Assembly: GCA_037043015.1 (NCBI GenBank)
Contig: CM073329.1
Coordinates: 4,790,648 to 4,854,647, forward strand
From: Bryum argenteum
Taxonomy: Eukaryota; Streptophyta; Bryopsida; Bryales; Bryaceae
Length of the DNA stretch: 64,000 bases
Reading direction: 5' to 3'
A program made the position numbers and the translations under genes. How positions within the stretch are numbered: position 1 is the stretch's first letter; each line of letters begins with the position of its first letter. The notes under the pieces were generated by a model. The model searched no databases. It had not been told where the DNA came from and saw only the letters and a program-made list of their open reading frames with translations. Below, one piece after another: positions 36,297-49,208 of this stretch.

Positions 36297-36940
36297 TTAA
36301 TGGGATGAAAGCAAGTATATATCAGCTGCTCAAAAGCTTTTTCAGGGTCCCAATTTGTTCCCAAAAAAGAAAAAAGAAACTTTTGCAGAGGAATTGGTAG
36401 AGGGGCACAGATGGTAACCATCAATTACAGTAAATAAGTTTGCTGCCATGCCCCATGGTTCATGCCCCCAACAATATATTTTAGTCAGTTCCTACATTAT
36501 TGAGCTAGCCTCAGTTTAGATTAATTTTTTTTTTTTGTGGGCGTGAATTAGTCTGTACATCAGACATAGGGCCGTGTTCCTCCTTGGGCTTTGTATTGGT
36601 CACCGAGCAAGAGACAAATGACTTTGCTGAAACTTTGACTTTGTGTGTGAATGTCAGTCTGTTTGTTTGCTGGCCAATTTCTTCTTGGAATGAGTAGCAC
36701 TAAATCTGGACGATTAACTTCGTTCGAGATCAGCGACCACAATTTTTCACTTCAATTCCAACTTCTGAAAACTTAAACCACATTGTTTCGTTGCGAGTTT
36801 CGAGGGTGGGTACATGAGGTCCAGATCCAGCGAGAAGGCAAGCCAGTTGCGATCTTCTTGCAAGAAAGTTTTCGTAACGGTGCGGAGAGGAGGAGGCTGA
36901 AATGATCACCTGGAAGTGCTAGTATCCACTCGGTGGTTGA
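36297..36940. other. Intergenic, no gene seen
   Basis: This is ordinary spacer with one T-rich run near 36523-36536. No domain or RNA gene was recognised. Confidence 0.4.
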
Positions 36941-37366
36941 CCCAATTGCGAAAGCCTTCGGTTGAAAGCACCTGCACACCTGCGGCAAGCTGAAGATTCT
37001 GAGCGGGAAGTACTCAAGATTCATGTAGCTAGACTACACCTTCAAGCTGAACTCAAAGAGGAGCATCCATCTGTCGAGACTTTGGGAGCGGATGAAAATA
37101 CCTCGGCAGATTTAAGCTCGAAAGTGGGAGAATCACTTGCAGAACACTTGAAAGTGGAGGAATCACTTCCAGAACACTCGAAAGTGGAGGAATCACTTCC
37201 AGATCAGACTTCGGAAAGCAAAATCGAAGGACATTCTTCTTCCTCTGGTAATCAAGTACTCAGCCTTCACATTAAGGAACGAGGATGCGACCTTGATGCC
37301 CCTTACCAGCATGCCAGATTCCAAAAGTTCAGAGAAGCAGCTAGCCGCAGTCACACCGCATCTTAA
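36941..37366 (+). CDS. Open frame with 10-residue repeats, possible terminal exon of an unknown gene
   Basis: An open frame runs from after a TGA at 36938 to the stop before 37367, giving about 141 residues, with no internal ATG near its start. It is acidic and polar, with KVGESLAEHL, KVEESLPEHS and KVEESLPDQT in tandem. The base composition is nearer to that of genes than of the spacer. Without an ATG, it could be a last exon whose upstream exons I did not identify, or a gene fragment. No family was recognised. Confidence 0.3.
   Translation, partial: PNCESLRLKAPAHLRQAEDSEREVLKIHVARLHLQAELKEEHPSVETLGADENTSADLSSKVGESLAEHLKVEESLPEHSKVEESLPDQTSESKIEGHSSSSGNQVLSLHIKERGCDLDAPYQHARFQKFREAASRSHTAS
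37121..37210 (+). repeat. Three 30-bp tandem repeats within the open frame
   Basis: Units at 37121, 37151 and 37181 each begin aaagtgg and continue a/g-rich into aatcactt. Units 2 and 3 are nearly identical. The period is a multiple of three, so the frame is kept. Confidence 0.85.
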
Positions 37367-37966
37367 GATTGAGCTTTGCTAAGAACAGTGCTCCATCGTC
37401 ATATCCACCCTTGAGGATAAGCTGAGGATAAGCTGAGGTTGAGCGGGAATTGTGGTACAGGAGGCAAGTCTCCTCGACCGATTCCAAGGCGGAACGGTCG
37501 TGTGAGACAAAGCCTCCTGTATTGTAATATAGATTATTTGTAATTTTTCAAAATGTGAGCAGTGCCCTAAAGTAATCCAGTCTCTTTACCTGTGGTTGCC
37601 TGCCTGTGTGCTAACAGGTAGTGAGATAATCTCTTTTTGGTTATTATGTGAGGTTCAAAACTAGTCATTCTGGACATGGGATGATTTCAAATGCTTAAGG
37701 TGACTGAATACCACTGTAACAAAGTCAGAGGCCACTTGGTCAAAGTCAGTACAAGAGATATTGAGAGTGAACTCTAAGTAATGAGTCAAGTGATCTGTGA
37801 GAGTCAAGTACGTGATGTGCGTCACTTATCTGAGGCAGTCAAGAAAATCAAGGTGAACTTGATGTTTGACTTCAACATTTTGATTCTGTGCTTTTCTTTT
37901 GTACTTTTGTGTGTTTATATTTGATTTCGAGTGTGAAGACCCCTTGTAGCCCTTGTGAAATCTTAA
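37367..37966. other. Intergenic, no gene seen
   Basis: This contains a short tandem gaggataagct doublet near 37411-37437. No gene was recognised. Confidence 0.4.
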
Positions 37967-38226
37967 CCCCTAACTCTCCTTAAAACCCGAAACGGGTTTT
38001 GGAGGTTCCCGCAGGAGAAAAGCTCAGCCAACTTTGACCATTATAATCTCACAAATGAGGAATAATGAACGGTTCAAATTTGGTATGTGAGATGAATGTC
38101 AAGTGAACTTTGAGATCTTACGGTTGAATCTTTCAAATAATGCTTAGATTGAGATTTTTTGAGCTGAATCTAAAGGAAGGTCAAATTTTGTGACTTACAC
38201 CGTTTTGCAACAAGGAGAGTTAGGGG
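37967..38226 (+). mobile_element. TTAA-family MITE, 260 bp, complete
   Basis: It is flanked by TTAA at 37963-37966 and 38227-38230. The terminal repeat CCCCTAACTCTCCTT is a perfect 15/15 match to the other end. A small internal hairpin, aaacccgaaacgggttt, lies near the left end. The interior has accattataatctcac and cttacggttgaatc. It is about 90% identical by eye to the copy at 49209-49468. Confidence 0.92.
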
Positions 38227-38512
38227 TTAAGTAAGAGGAACACAATTTTGTCGTTGTGCTTATGATACGAAGATAGACCATATAATAGTAATGTGATTGA
38301 TAGTTCTCATATTTGATATATTGCTAATATGCTCATGTCATAAAATGCTTATGTCGTAAAAGATGTGCAAATGACATGATGATTGAGAGTTCTTATACTT
38401 GATATATTGCTAATTTGACACTAAAGACTCGCAATTGACATGCTCATGACATAAAAATGGGCAACAACTAATAGTAATGTAATGTGATTGAGAGTTCTCA
38501 TGTGTAAATTTA

Positions 38513-38738
38513 CCCCAAAAGATCCTTAAAACCCGACATGAGTTTTGAGAGTTCCCATAGAACAAAATCTTGCCATCTTTAACCATAGTAATTTCACAAA
38601 TGAAGAAGAATTAATGGCTCAAATTTGGTGATCCTATGATCGAATTTTCTAAATAATGCTAAGTTTGAGTTTTTTGATCTTGAAGTAGAAGGTTGATTTT
38701 TGGAATTTGAGCTTATTTGCACCGAGGATTTTTAGGGG
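38513..38738 (+). mobile_element. TTAA-family MITE, 226 bp
   Basis: The right end is GGATTTTTAGGGG followed by TTAA (38739-38742). The left end CCCCAAAAGATCC is preceded by TTTA, one base off TTAA. It is related to the 260-bp subfamily, sharing ccttaaaacccgacatgag, but shorter and more diverged. Confidence 0.82.
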
Positions 38739-40512
38739 TTAAACAATATCATGTGAAGTCAAGAGTGCAAAGTGTCAAGAATGTAATGCAATTCTAAATA
38801 ATCCAAGAATCCTAAATCAATTAGACAATTCTTTGACATGATTCTATATTCTTCAAAGAGTCACATAATGTGATTTTTGAAGTATTGAGAGCATTTGAAT
38901 CAACCACTTAATACAAGGCAAATTATAACATAATAAATATGAACTTAGAGAAGGTATGCATTTACCATAGTTGTGTTATGGGGTGTTATTTGATCTATAT
39001 TACATTTCAAATATTTCAATTATTTACTTTGATTGTGAGATAGTGTTAAAACTTGTTCTATTCTATATCAGGATACAAATCTTCATACAAGTATCAATAA
39101 AATTGATTAAATTGATTTTATATAAGAAAATAGTATTCATAACTAGAGCTTTTATTACACGAAAAGAAAAATGGTGAATTTTTGGGATATGAAGACTAAG
39201 AGGACAAGAATTTAGGAAGCTCTAATGTAGCTAATAGCAAAGTGAACATATAAGTGGCTGAAAATTAGCACAAAAGTTATCCAAATGCTTTTTTTAGTTG
39301 GATTGGTGGTTTGTGTTGCGAAATGATGTAGTTGAAAAGAAAGGGAGATAGTGAATCTTAGACTGAAAAAGTAATTAAACGGAGGAAAACTACAATAATC
39401 TAATGTTTGGTAAAATAGATTAGTTGTATTGCTAAAATTTGAACTAACACAATAACTTGCACTCCACAAGATCCCGTACCATTGATTTCTCACAACATAG
39501 CATACGTAGATTCTCACCTACTCAAGGAAAATCAAAACTGTAACTAATCTCACGCTATATGGTATTTTTCATCACAAGCAGTAATAAGACCATACAAGTA
39601 ATACTCCTATTACAGGGAAGTGAGGTTTAAGGTAGCTTGCTCAAAAGTGGGGCATCATAAAATTAGCCCAGTAGGTTGAACTTTGCAAGAGATACATAAT
39701 AGGTTACATGGTCCATTTCAATGTACTCACTATGAACATTCTACACCGCACCATCTTAAGAACACCTACTTGTCCAACTTCAAAAATTCACAACATTCTA
39801 CACCACACCGCACCGTTTTTAGAGACACCTACCTGTCCAACTTCAAAGATTCATTGGCAGATTTGAAGATGATAATTCTAATAGGTCTAATCTTCCACTT
39901 CATTACTTTGTCCAGACACACAAAGTATTTTCACACTACATAGTCTCCCATGCTAAAATTAAGCCATCATAGTGGAAAAGGGCGGGATTGGCTTGGTCGA
40001 CAAGGATCGTTGTCACGAATGGCGCGCGATCGGCCCCCGCGGCTTGAATGCAAAACGGGAGCGCGTGCCAGTCATAAACTCTCATCGTCTTCCGATCTCC
40101 CGCCCCCGCCCCCTCCCCCGCCCCGATCCCTTCCTCCATAGCCAGCCATTGGATCTCTTCCATGCTGCGATAGAGTTGCATTGAGACTGTAGCTAGCTTG
40201 CTTCAAGTCCATGCTGTATGTCTAGCATTACTCCCAGGGACGCAAGCTCTGCATCATTCAACGGATCCAGTAATCGTAGGATACCCCGGCCAGGTGCCTC
40301 CTCTCTCCATTAATTGCTTTCTTGCTCATTAACTCCCGCTCTCAACGTCGTCTGACACTAATCCAGTTTCCATGGACCCATGGGCTTTGGGCAACGGTGG
40401 CATGGGTTTTGGGTATAGGCAACCTCGGAGACACACTATTCTTCTACACGTTGTGGATTACTGTGTGTGTGTTTTGTAGGTGTGTGCTTCAATGGTGAGA
40501 GGTTGATCGAGC
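38739..40512. other. Intergenic, then CESA promoter and leader
   Basis: 38.7-39.95 kb is AT-rich without a gene. From about 39.96 kb GC content rises (ggcgcgcgatcggcccccg near 40021), which marks the CESA upstream region. A gt...ag pair between about 40292 and 40480 could be a leader intron. Short ORFs in the GC-rich block are overlapping shadows. Confidence 0.4.
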
Positions 40513-43500
40513 ATGGAGGCGTACGGCGGCTTGGTGGCGGGTTCTCACAACCGGAATGAGCTTGTTGTTATTCGTCAGGATGGTGATGGGGTTGGTCATC
40601 TCTCCCTACACTCTTTCTTGTTTTTGTGTGCTCGTTCGGAAGTAACGAGGAGAGTGCTCATGGATTGCTACATGGATTAAAGTCTGTGCACTCGACGCCG
40701 AGCTCAGGGTGATATTTTAGGGATCAAGAAGAGTGCGGGTTCCGGAGATTTTTGGCATGACTGCTGCTCTGGTTTCTTTATCTTGAGAGTGGGCGAAGTG
40801 TGGAAGTAAGAACAACGTAGGTTAGACCTAGATGGAGTTTCGAAGAAATGTGGACAGTGTTCATATCATCCTGTCAGAGCTTTTTGATCAAGAAAGCCTC
40901 GACGCTCTTGAGGTTTGCGTTCTATAGTGGTTCGGGGCAAGCGATGATGGGCAATGCGTATCTGTAAGTACGAGCAATATTTTGTTAGTGAGAGGGACAC
41001 GGTCCGGGGCTTTTATGTTTGTCCTCGTTTCTAAATTTGACCTTCTTAAGTAGGTCCCACTTTAGCCAATCAGAAGTTTTCATGAGCGTATTTCACAGCT
41101 TCAAAATTTTGTAGTGCTGATCACTACTCGAGGAAGCGCTCTGCATCGATGAATACACCGAGCCTCACTGAGCATCTTTCCGAGCTATGGACACTATCAT
41201 GTCGTCTTCCTGCACACTTCGGAGGTTAACGTGGGATTTCTTCTTTTTTTTCAGCCGAAGCCACTTGGCAATGTCAACAGCCACATTTGTCAAATTTGTG
41301 GAGACGACGTGGGGATCACTATCGAAGGAGAGCTCTTCGTGGCCTGCAATGAATGCGGGTTCCCCGTCTGCCGCCCCTGCTACGAGTACGAGCGCAAAGA
41401 TGGCAATCAGTCATGCCCGCAATGTCGAACCCGCTACAAACGCCACAAAGGTGCGCTCCTTGCTTGTCGCACTTCGGTTCCACTGTTTCCGAACATTGTA
41501 GAAGATTTAGGGTTTGAATCTTGAAGCATGAAGTGCTCTTATGGAGTTTTATCTCAAGGCTGAACCACTTCCTACTTGTGCTAACACAAGATTTCTCTCG
41601 TTAGCATCATCTGAGGTTGAGGATCCTTGTCGAGTCACTTTGAGGGGTTTATATCACCATGTAGGTGTCTGCTTTCATTGTAAAGCTCTTGGCATCTCAA
41701 ACCAACTGCATTTTGATCAGATTTTTATCACTATGCACGAATATCTCAAACCGGAAGGTTGATGGAATAGTATAGACACTTAAAGTTCACTGATCATGCT
41801 CATAGTCAACATTTTTATCTAAGGTTGATGGAATAGTATAGATGGATGAAATGATGATGGTAGGTCTATGCATAGAGAAACACTCGCTTCTGTTTCGAAA
41901 TGACTAGAAGGAGCGGTGTCATTTGAGCTGCACTCGTTTCAATGGTAGACTATACACTGATGAGGTTCATCTACTGACGCACTCAACTCTGGCTGATCAT
42001 GAAGGTAGTCCACGAGTTGCTGGCGATGAAGAAGAGGAGGACATTGACGACCTTGAGAACGAGTTTAGTTACACGGACATGGATAAGCAGGACAAACACG
42101 AAGTTACAGAAGAGATGTTACATGCTCACATGGGTTATGGACATGATAGTGATATGATGATGACACCTATGATGACTCCTATTCGGTCTCAATATCCTCT
42201 TCTTACTAATGGACACATGGTAGAGCCACTTTCCATGCCTGTAATCGTGTTGCATATGATCTCCAGAATGTGGTTTGTGACACTCAAAAAGTAGGAGGTT
42301 AACACTAAGCATTTTTCAGGTCTCCGGTACGAGTGAGTCGAGTACAAATTCACCCGAACATCATGCTATAGTTCTTCCTCCAAGTACAGGGAGCGGGAAA
42401 AGAGTGCACCCTGTTCCTTACATTGAAGGTGGAATCCCAGGTACATATTTGAATCAGTGTTGTGTGGTTCCTTTCAAAGCCAGTGTATGGTGTCATGATC
42501 TGCCAAAGATCCTACTGCTTATGCGATATGTGCAATTCTCATGAGCGTTCTTTATTCTCTTATTGCAGTGGAAGCTCGTCCAATGGATCCAACCAAGGAT
42601 CTTGGTCAGTATGGTTACGGCAGTATTGCGTGGAAGGAAAGGGTGGAGAGCTGGAGGTTGAGACAGGAAAAGTTGCAAATGATGATGACGGAGGGAGGTC
42701 AACTTCAAGCCAGTGGAAGAGGTGATCTAGATGAAGGCGACCTCAATGGCCCCGACTTGCCTATGTAAGATAGCTCTGGACAATCTTCAGCAGAAAGTCC
42801 CTTTGACAAGAGCGTCGAGAGAGACTGGATTAAGATCGTCATATGTATCAGCAGCTCTTTTTACTGTATAACTTGCGCAGTAATAACCAGTGCTGTGGGT
42901 TTCTTGATTCTGGTCTGAAGTTTCCACAATGAGTGTAGTACTCCTTGCAGTCCACACTGTGCAGGGCTCGATGGTTTGAGTTTGAAGTAGGCACTTCATA
43001 TGTGGCTGGAGGTCATGACTACCTGCTGGCGATGCTTGTACTCTTTAACGAGGTTGAAAGTTAACTGTTGTGTCATTGTGGTTTTTTTAACAGAATGGAC
43101 GAGTCCAGGCAGCCATTGTCAAGAAAAGTCCCATTTCCGTCAAGCAGAATAAATCCCTACAGAATGATAATTGTAGTCCGTCTAATCGTGATCGCCTTCT
43201 TCTTCCGGTATCGAATATTGAACCCTGTTCCTGAAGCTTATGGCCTGTGGCTGACATCTGTAATCTGCGAAATTTGGTTCGCTGTCTCTTGGATCCTTGA
43301 CCAGTTTCCCAAGTGGTTGCCTATCAACCGTGAAACTTACTTGGACCGGCTGTCACTCAGGTGAGTCCATGTCCCTTAGTATCGATATGTATACAGAGAC
43401 CTATGTTCAATCCAGTGTTCCTTCTATTCTTGTTTGAGTCGTAGTAACTTCTCTCTTCGTTTAGCTGGGCATGCTAGGAGACTTCATGGGCACTAACGTA

Positions 43501-46500
43501 GGTCTTACCTATTGCACAGGTACGAAAAGGAAGGTGAACCATCTCAGTTGGCTCATGTTGACATATTTGTCAGCACTGTGGATCCTAGCAAGGAACCACC
43601 GCTGGTGACAGCCAACACTGTACTATCCATCCTGTCTGTCGACTATCCGGTGGACAAAGTCTCCTGCTATGTGTCTGATGATGGCGCAGCCATGCTAACT
43701 TTTGAAACGATATCAGAAACGTCAGAGTTTGCACGAAAGTGGGTTCCATTTTGTAAGAAGTTCAACATCGAACCTCGAGCCCCTGAAGTTTACTTCGCTC
43801 TGAAGATCGATTACCTGAAGGACAAGGTGCAACCAACATTCGTCAAAGAGCGTAGAGCCATGAAGGTTGGGTTTCAGCATTCCAGTATTCCAGCACTGGT
43901 ATCCATGCATGTTCATACTACTGCTTATCTCATTTGTTGCCCTACCCTCTGATATTCAAGTTGGTTTATTCTGTAGAGAGAGTACGAGGAGTATAAAGTG
44001 CGGGTCAATGCATTGGTAGCGAAAGCTCAACGAGTTCCAGAGGAAGGGTGGACGATGCAAGACGGAACACCTTGGCCTGGAAATAACACCAGAGATCATC
44101 CTGGAATGATCCAGGTAAGTTAATAGGTTTAAGGTCGTCTACATAGTAGCGAAGTTGCAGGTTTCGGTGATAGTGGGTCATGTGATTCTGATACGGCATA
44201 AGATCATTGTTGTAACTACAGAAAAAGCGACCTGATGAGGATTGTTTCATAAATTGTTAGGATGCAGAAACTCTACTTTATTGACGAAGCGTCTCGCATT
44301 TGTGGCTTCGTCAGGTATTCTTGGGACACAGCGGTGGACTTGATACAGATGGGAATGAGTTGCCTCGTCTTGTTTACGTTTCGAGAGAGAAGCGTCCGGG
44401 TTTCAATCACCACAAGAAAGCTGGTGCCATGAACGCTTTGGTGCGGGTTTCCGCAGTTCTTACGAACGCTCCTTTCTTCCTCAACTTGGACTGCGATCAT
44501 TACATCAACAACAGTAAAGCTCTCCGAGAAGCAATGTGCTTCTTAATGGATCCAACCGTGGGCAAGAGGGTCTGCTATGTACAGTTCCCACAGCGATTTG
44601 ATGGTATCGACAGGAATGACAGATATGCTAATCACAACACGGTCTTCTTTGACGTAAGATTTCGAACCGTGCCACCTATTCAGGAACTTCAAAACCTGGT
44701 TACAAGTAAAGTTTTTCGTTGACTTTGCGCACTAAGAAAGCGTGATTATGGCATTTCAGATTAACTTGAAAGGTCTCGATGGAATTCAAGGCCCTGTGTA
44801 CGTGGGTACGGGATGCGTGTTTAAAAGACAGGCCCTCTACGGGTATGACCCTCCTCCCAAAGATGCGTCAAAGAAGGATCACAGCAGTGGCATTTGTCCA
44901 TCATGGTGCTATGGATCTCGGAAATCTGGGCGTAAGAGTGAGAAGTATAGACGAGGCGGAAAAACGAAAGCTCCCTCAAGAACAGGCTCTGCAACAACCC
45001 CCATCTTTAGTCTTGAAGATATAGAAGAAGGGATCGAAGGTACGAATCTGTCCATCTCAGATTGTTCATTCTGTACATCTTGCCGGGCCTTCCGTACTAT
45101 CAAGTAATCCGTATATGTTATAGACATCGAATGTGGATGAGGAAAGGTCTGAACTGTCTCGTGTCTGTAGGAATAGAGGAGGAAAAATCATCACTCATGT
45201 CTTTAAAGAACTTTGAGAAGCGATTTGGCCAGTCTCCTATATTTGTTGCCTCCACGCTTCTCGAAAATGGAGGGGTGCCTCATGCTGCAAATCCTGGTTC
45301 CCTACTGAAGGAAGCCATCCACGTGATCAGTTGCGGATACGAAGACAAAACAGAATGGGGGAAGGAGGTCAGACTCGGAGCCATGTGCCATGAAGGAACC
45401 TCAATATGCACGTTCATTTATTAAGCATTTGTACATTCGTGTTCGTAGTTCATGAAGGAACCTTGATTTATGCGGTTGATTTTTAGCATAGTTTTGTGCA
45501 TTCGTGTAAGATTGATCTTTGATTGGGGTCTGTGTCCAGATTGGATGGATTTATGGATCAGTGACGGAGGACATTCTCACAGGCTTCAAAATGCACTGTC
45601 GGGGATGGCGATCGATATACTGCATGCCTCCACGACCTGCATTCAAGGGATCAGCTCCGATTAATCTTTCTGATCGCCTGAATCAAGTGTTACGGTGGGC
45701 GCTTGGGTCTGTGGAGATTTGTCTTAGTCGACATTGCCCTATCTGGTACGGCTATGGTGGTGGAAAGGGCGGCGGTTTGAAATGCTTGGAGAGGCTTGCA
45801 TACATCAACACGACTGTCTACCCTCTCACCTCTCTGCCACTCCTCGCCTACTGTGTTCTTCCTGCAGTTTGCTTGCTCACCGGAAAATTCATCATCCCTA
45901 CGGTACGTAATTTAAGCCCCAATTGCCCAAATCAATACTGCTTGCCTCCAGAACTTGAACGTCAGTTCGTAACAACTTCCAAAACATGATGTCACCGCTA
46001 AAACTAAAACGACTGTCACAACATGATCTTATTCTGTATGAACTTCTGAATGTTGTGTGCAGATAAGCAACCTGGCGAGTTTATGGTTCATTTCACTATT
46101 TATTTCCATATTTGCCACGGGAATTCTCGAAATGAGGTGGTCAGGAGTGGGCATAGACGAGTGGTGGAGGAACGAGCAGTTCTGGGTGATCGGAGGCGTA
46201 TCGGCTCACTTGTTTGCCGTCTTCCAAGGCCTGCTGAAGGTATTCGCCGGTATCGACACCAACTTCACTGTCACAGCCAAGTCTTCGGAGGACGAGGATT
46301 TCGGCGAACTCTATGTCTTCAAGTGGACGACACTTCTGATTCCCCCGACCACCTTGCTCATCATCAACCTCGTCGGCGTGGTGGCTGGAATCTCCGACGC
46401 CATCAACAACGGCTATCAATCATGGGGTCCTCTATTCGGCAAGCTTTTCTTTGCCTTCTGGGTGATCGTGCACTTGTACCCGTTCCTGAAAGGGCTCATG

Positions 46501-46644
46501 GGCAGGCAGAACCGCATGCCCACCATCGTCATTGTGTGGTCCATTCTGTTGGCCTCCATCTTCTCGTTGCTCTGGGTCCGGATCGACCCCTTCCTCGCCA
46601 AAGTCTCCGGTCCCAATCTTCAACAATGTGGCATCAACTGTTGA
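40513..46644 (+). CDS. CESA: Cellulose synthase catalytic subunit (CESA)
   Basis: This is a processive family 2 glycosyltransferase that polymerises UDP-glucose into beta-1,4-glucan in the plasma membrane rosette complex. Thirteen coding exons in continuous phase were rebuilt: 40513-40590, 41255-41450, 42005-42219, 42320-42440, 42569-42764, 43094-43360, 43520-43865, 43977-44114, 44315-44653, 44760-45039, 45171-45367, 45540-45902, 46063-46644. They encode 1105 aa, the usual CESA length. The start [18 protein letters not shown] is typical of CESAs. An N-terminal RING-like zinc finger runs from C38 to C83. Two membrane segments lie in exon 6. The catalytic residues are all present: DD at 411-412, DCD at 578-580, TED at 800-802 and QVLRW at 840-844. 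A cluster of hydrophobic segments fills exons 12-13, and the protein ends in CGINC. I see no lesion. Non-seed-plant CESAs are not one-to-one orthologues of numbered seed-plant CESAs, so no number is given. Confidence 0.95.
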
Positions 46645-47798
46645 CATGCCATTTCCACTTACTCTCATTCTTTTCAACATACATACATGCAGTCAGAGCA
46701 GATATATGTCTTCCAGTGCCATCAATCACTGCCTCGCATCTGTAAATTTGGGACGTCTGAGGCTGTCACTCTGCTGATTCTGTTTTGAATATAACACCCA
46801 TTTTTTTCCCATTCAAACTGACAGCGAGAGCGTCCATGTGTTGAGCTCGTCAATAAGGGTGTGGAATTTTTCGAATTGTAAATGCATGGTAGAAGTACTA
46901 TCAATATGCACTGAGATGAACTAATGTGCATTTGAACTGGTAAGCAGATTCCTGACGGAAAGCAGAAGTACGAGCAGCTTGCTGGCTGGTAGTTTCTAAG
47001 ATGAGAATTCATCATTCAAAGCTCAATGCTCATGGGATCACCTGCACCCGATTGCCTTCCTTTAACCAATATGAAACTGCACCCAGGTCTGTCTTTAAGT
47101 ATTCATCACTACTTCATTAAGTGGGTTTGAATGATTGAAGGAAATTACCTACTATGTAGAAAATTATGAAACTACTTCTCTTCATCACCTATGAAACTCT
47201 CGTTAATTTTTCTGTATGAAACGAAATAGTGTTTTAACTTGATTCACTATCAATGTCGGAGTCTCCTCATTTTGAAAATCAACTGCTTTCGTTTTCAGTC
47301 TCATTTATCACAAAACCCGTGCGGTCAAACTTGTAGCACAAATTGCAGAAGATTTTCCAGATTGTAAGAAAGAAGATCCTGCAGTTGCAGTTGGATTTCC
47401 AACAAAAAAACAGGGTTGAAATTTCTGACCTCTATATTCTCATCCCTCCTCTCTTTGTAATATCTTTCTCTATAATGTTCTATATTCTGTAGATTGTATT
47501 ACTAAAAAAAGGTATTATAGAGTTCAAAAAACAACACCCACCTATTTGGCTAGGTACTTCTGAAAATATTGTATTTCTGAAAAACCTTTCTTTTTCTTTT
47601 TTGCCTTTTTTGACACAAATAAAGGGCTTCCTTAACTGCAAAGATAAAGTACAAGGGTGACCTTCGCCATGTCTGGCGATTAGAAAAGCTTTCCATTAGA
47701 AATGCTTCTTCATACTTCAATGATTACATATTTGAAAACTTGTTATTTTTACCTTATTATTTTATGAATAAATAATAACACAAGCCACTTAGAGGGTT
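46645..47798. other. CESA 3' flank and spacer
   Basis: This is the spacer between the convergent CESA and F-box genes. No further gene was recognised. Confidence 0.45.
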
Positions 47799-48986
47799 TC
47801 AATTAAGGTCAACCATCATTCCCACAAATGATGGCTTTGCTCCATGCTCGCTTTTTGGCACCATTGGAAGGTCAAGGACCGTCCACTTGTGTGAGGATAA
47901 ATCAAAAAGCCATGTAAGATGTGCGTGACAATTTACACATCGTGTATAGTCTCTTGAATCCCATTCAAGTATTACATGCTTGACTATCAACAAAAAGCCT
48001 TTACAGGCATGAATTGTTATCTTGAATAATCCATCCTTCTCACCATCTTTTATAAAAGGAAAATTATGGTTGCGGATTTTATATCCCACGTTTGGTGGCA
48101 TTCTATAAACAATCTCGTCAAGACAATATTCAGCTCCGTTCTTCTTTTTACGCATTATGAAAAAATGATTCCTCAAACGTGCGAAAATATTATACATTTC
48201 TACTACTTGTGTTTTAGAGGTGTTGAATTTTCCTATTGTAGGTCCATAAAATTGATTATCATAATCACATAAGCCACTTACTTCAAAGTGAGGACCAATT
48301 TGTAAATTCCCATCAACAATTTCCCAGTTACTTTTTTGGGAGTCATAAACATGTTTTGTACTTTTTGATCCACAAAGATGACTGTCATAATGTACCTTGA
48401 GTTTGAAGTCTTTTGATTTGTTGTCCACAACCAATTGGATTACTAATTTGCGAGAATTATATATAAGCGATAAAGGGGGGAGTTCTTGTGATATTCCTCT
48501 CAAAAGATTAACAATAGTAAATATGTACAAGTTACGTTGTCTTGCAACGCCACGTACTGTAGTTAAGAAACACAAGATTCCATTGCTTCCACATATATAA
48601 AAGGTGTTTATAAAATGGCCGAACCAATCAAACAATTCAAATGCAGGTTGTTTGACAATTATTTTGAAAGAACTCCATGTGTTTGAATGGATGTTGAGTA
48701 TCCTAATCCAAAATGATCCAAGCCTTGAAGAGTCGGTATTGATGAATATAAGAGACTTCCCAAGATATGTAGTTAAAAGTTTATGAAAGTAAGGGTGGTC
48801 TTTTACACAAGCTCTCCAGTGTTTGTTGACACAACTAATCTTTTGAGTGTCGCAAAAAGGGAGACGAGCAAACACAAGCACCATCAAGGAATTAGGAAGG
48901 TTGGTCCATATTGTAGGATTCAAAAGTTCTTGTTGGGAAGCGCACGAATCTTTCAATTTAAATTTCTTTTGTTTTTCAAAATCCAT
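47799..48986 (-). CDS. F-box protein, single exon
   Basis: This is a substrate-receptor candidate of an SCF ubiquitin ligase. The intact 395-residue ORF has an N-terminal F-box at about residues 25-65 (WTNLPNSLMVLVFARLP, then CVNKHWRACVKD). The remaining 330 residues have spaced W/F-rich blocks resembling F-box-associated or kelch-like propellers (FWIRILNIHSNTWSSF, WLFDLSSHKWTVLDLP), without clear repeat boundaries. There are no introns and no lesions, unlike the transposon ORFs nearby. The gene is convergent with CESA. Its base composition is AT-rich like the spacer, as is common for fast-evolving F-box genes. The substrate is unknown. Confidence 0.8.
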   Translation of the reverse strand: MDFEKQKKFKLKDSCASQQELLNPTIWTNLPNSLMVLVFARLPFCDTQKISCVNKHWRACVKDHPYFHKLLTTYLGKSLIFINTDSSRLGSFWIRILNIHSNTWSSFKIIVKQPAFELFDWFGHFINTFYICGSNGILCFLTTVRGVARQRNLYIFTIVNLLRGISQELPPLSLIYNSRKLVIQLVVDNKSKDFKLKVHYDSHLCGSKSTKHVYDSQKSNWEIVDGNLQIGPHFEVSGLCDYDNQFYGPTIGKFNTSKTQVVEMYNIFARLRNHFFIMRKKKNGAEYCLDEIVYRMPPNVGYKIRNHNFPFIKDGEKDGLFKITIHACKGFLLIVKHVILEWDSRDYTRCVNCHAHLTWLFDLSSHKWTVLDLPMVPKSEHGAKPSFVGMMVDLN

Positions 48987-49208
48987 TGCTTCCCATATCT
49001 TTCAAAGAGATTAGGCAATTTTGTTTATATATGCAAACATATCAATGTACATCTATATATGCAAAAATATCAATAAAATAACTCTTAAATTAATAGAAAA
49101 GTAAAATTTAAGTAAAATGAAGTGATAATTTAACAAACAAAAGTAAAATAATAATGAGATCAACAAATTCTACATATGTAGGTTTATTGGTTCTCATTCT
49201 TCCATTAA

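Noticed and set aside
36018..36300. PIF/Harbinger (Tourist) origin for the TTAA family
   Set aside because: Tourist elements duplicate a 3-bp TWA. Here the palindromic TTAA is symmetrical at both ends, and both empty sites fit a 4-bp duplication. A TA duplication within TTAA is not formally excluded by a single site, but the outer T and A are nearly invariant across copies.
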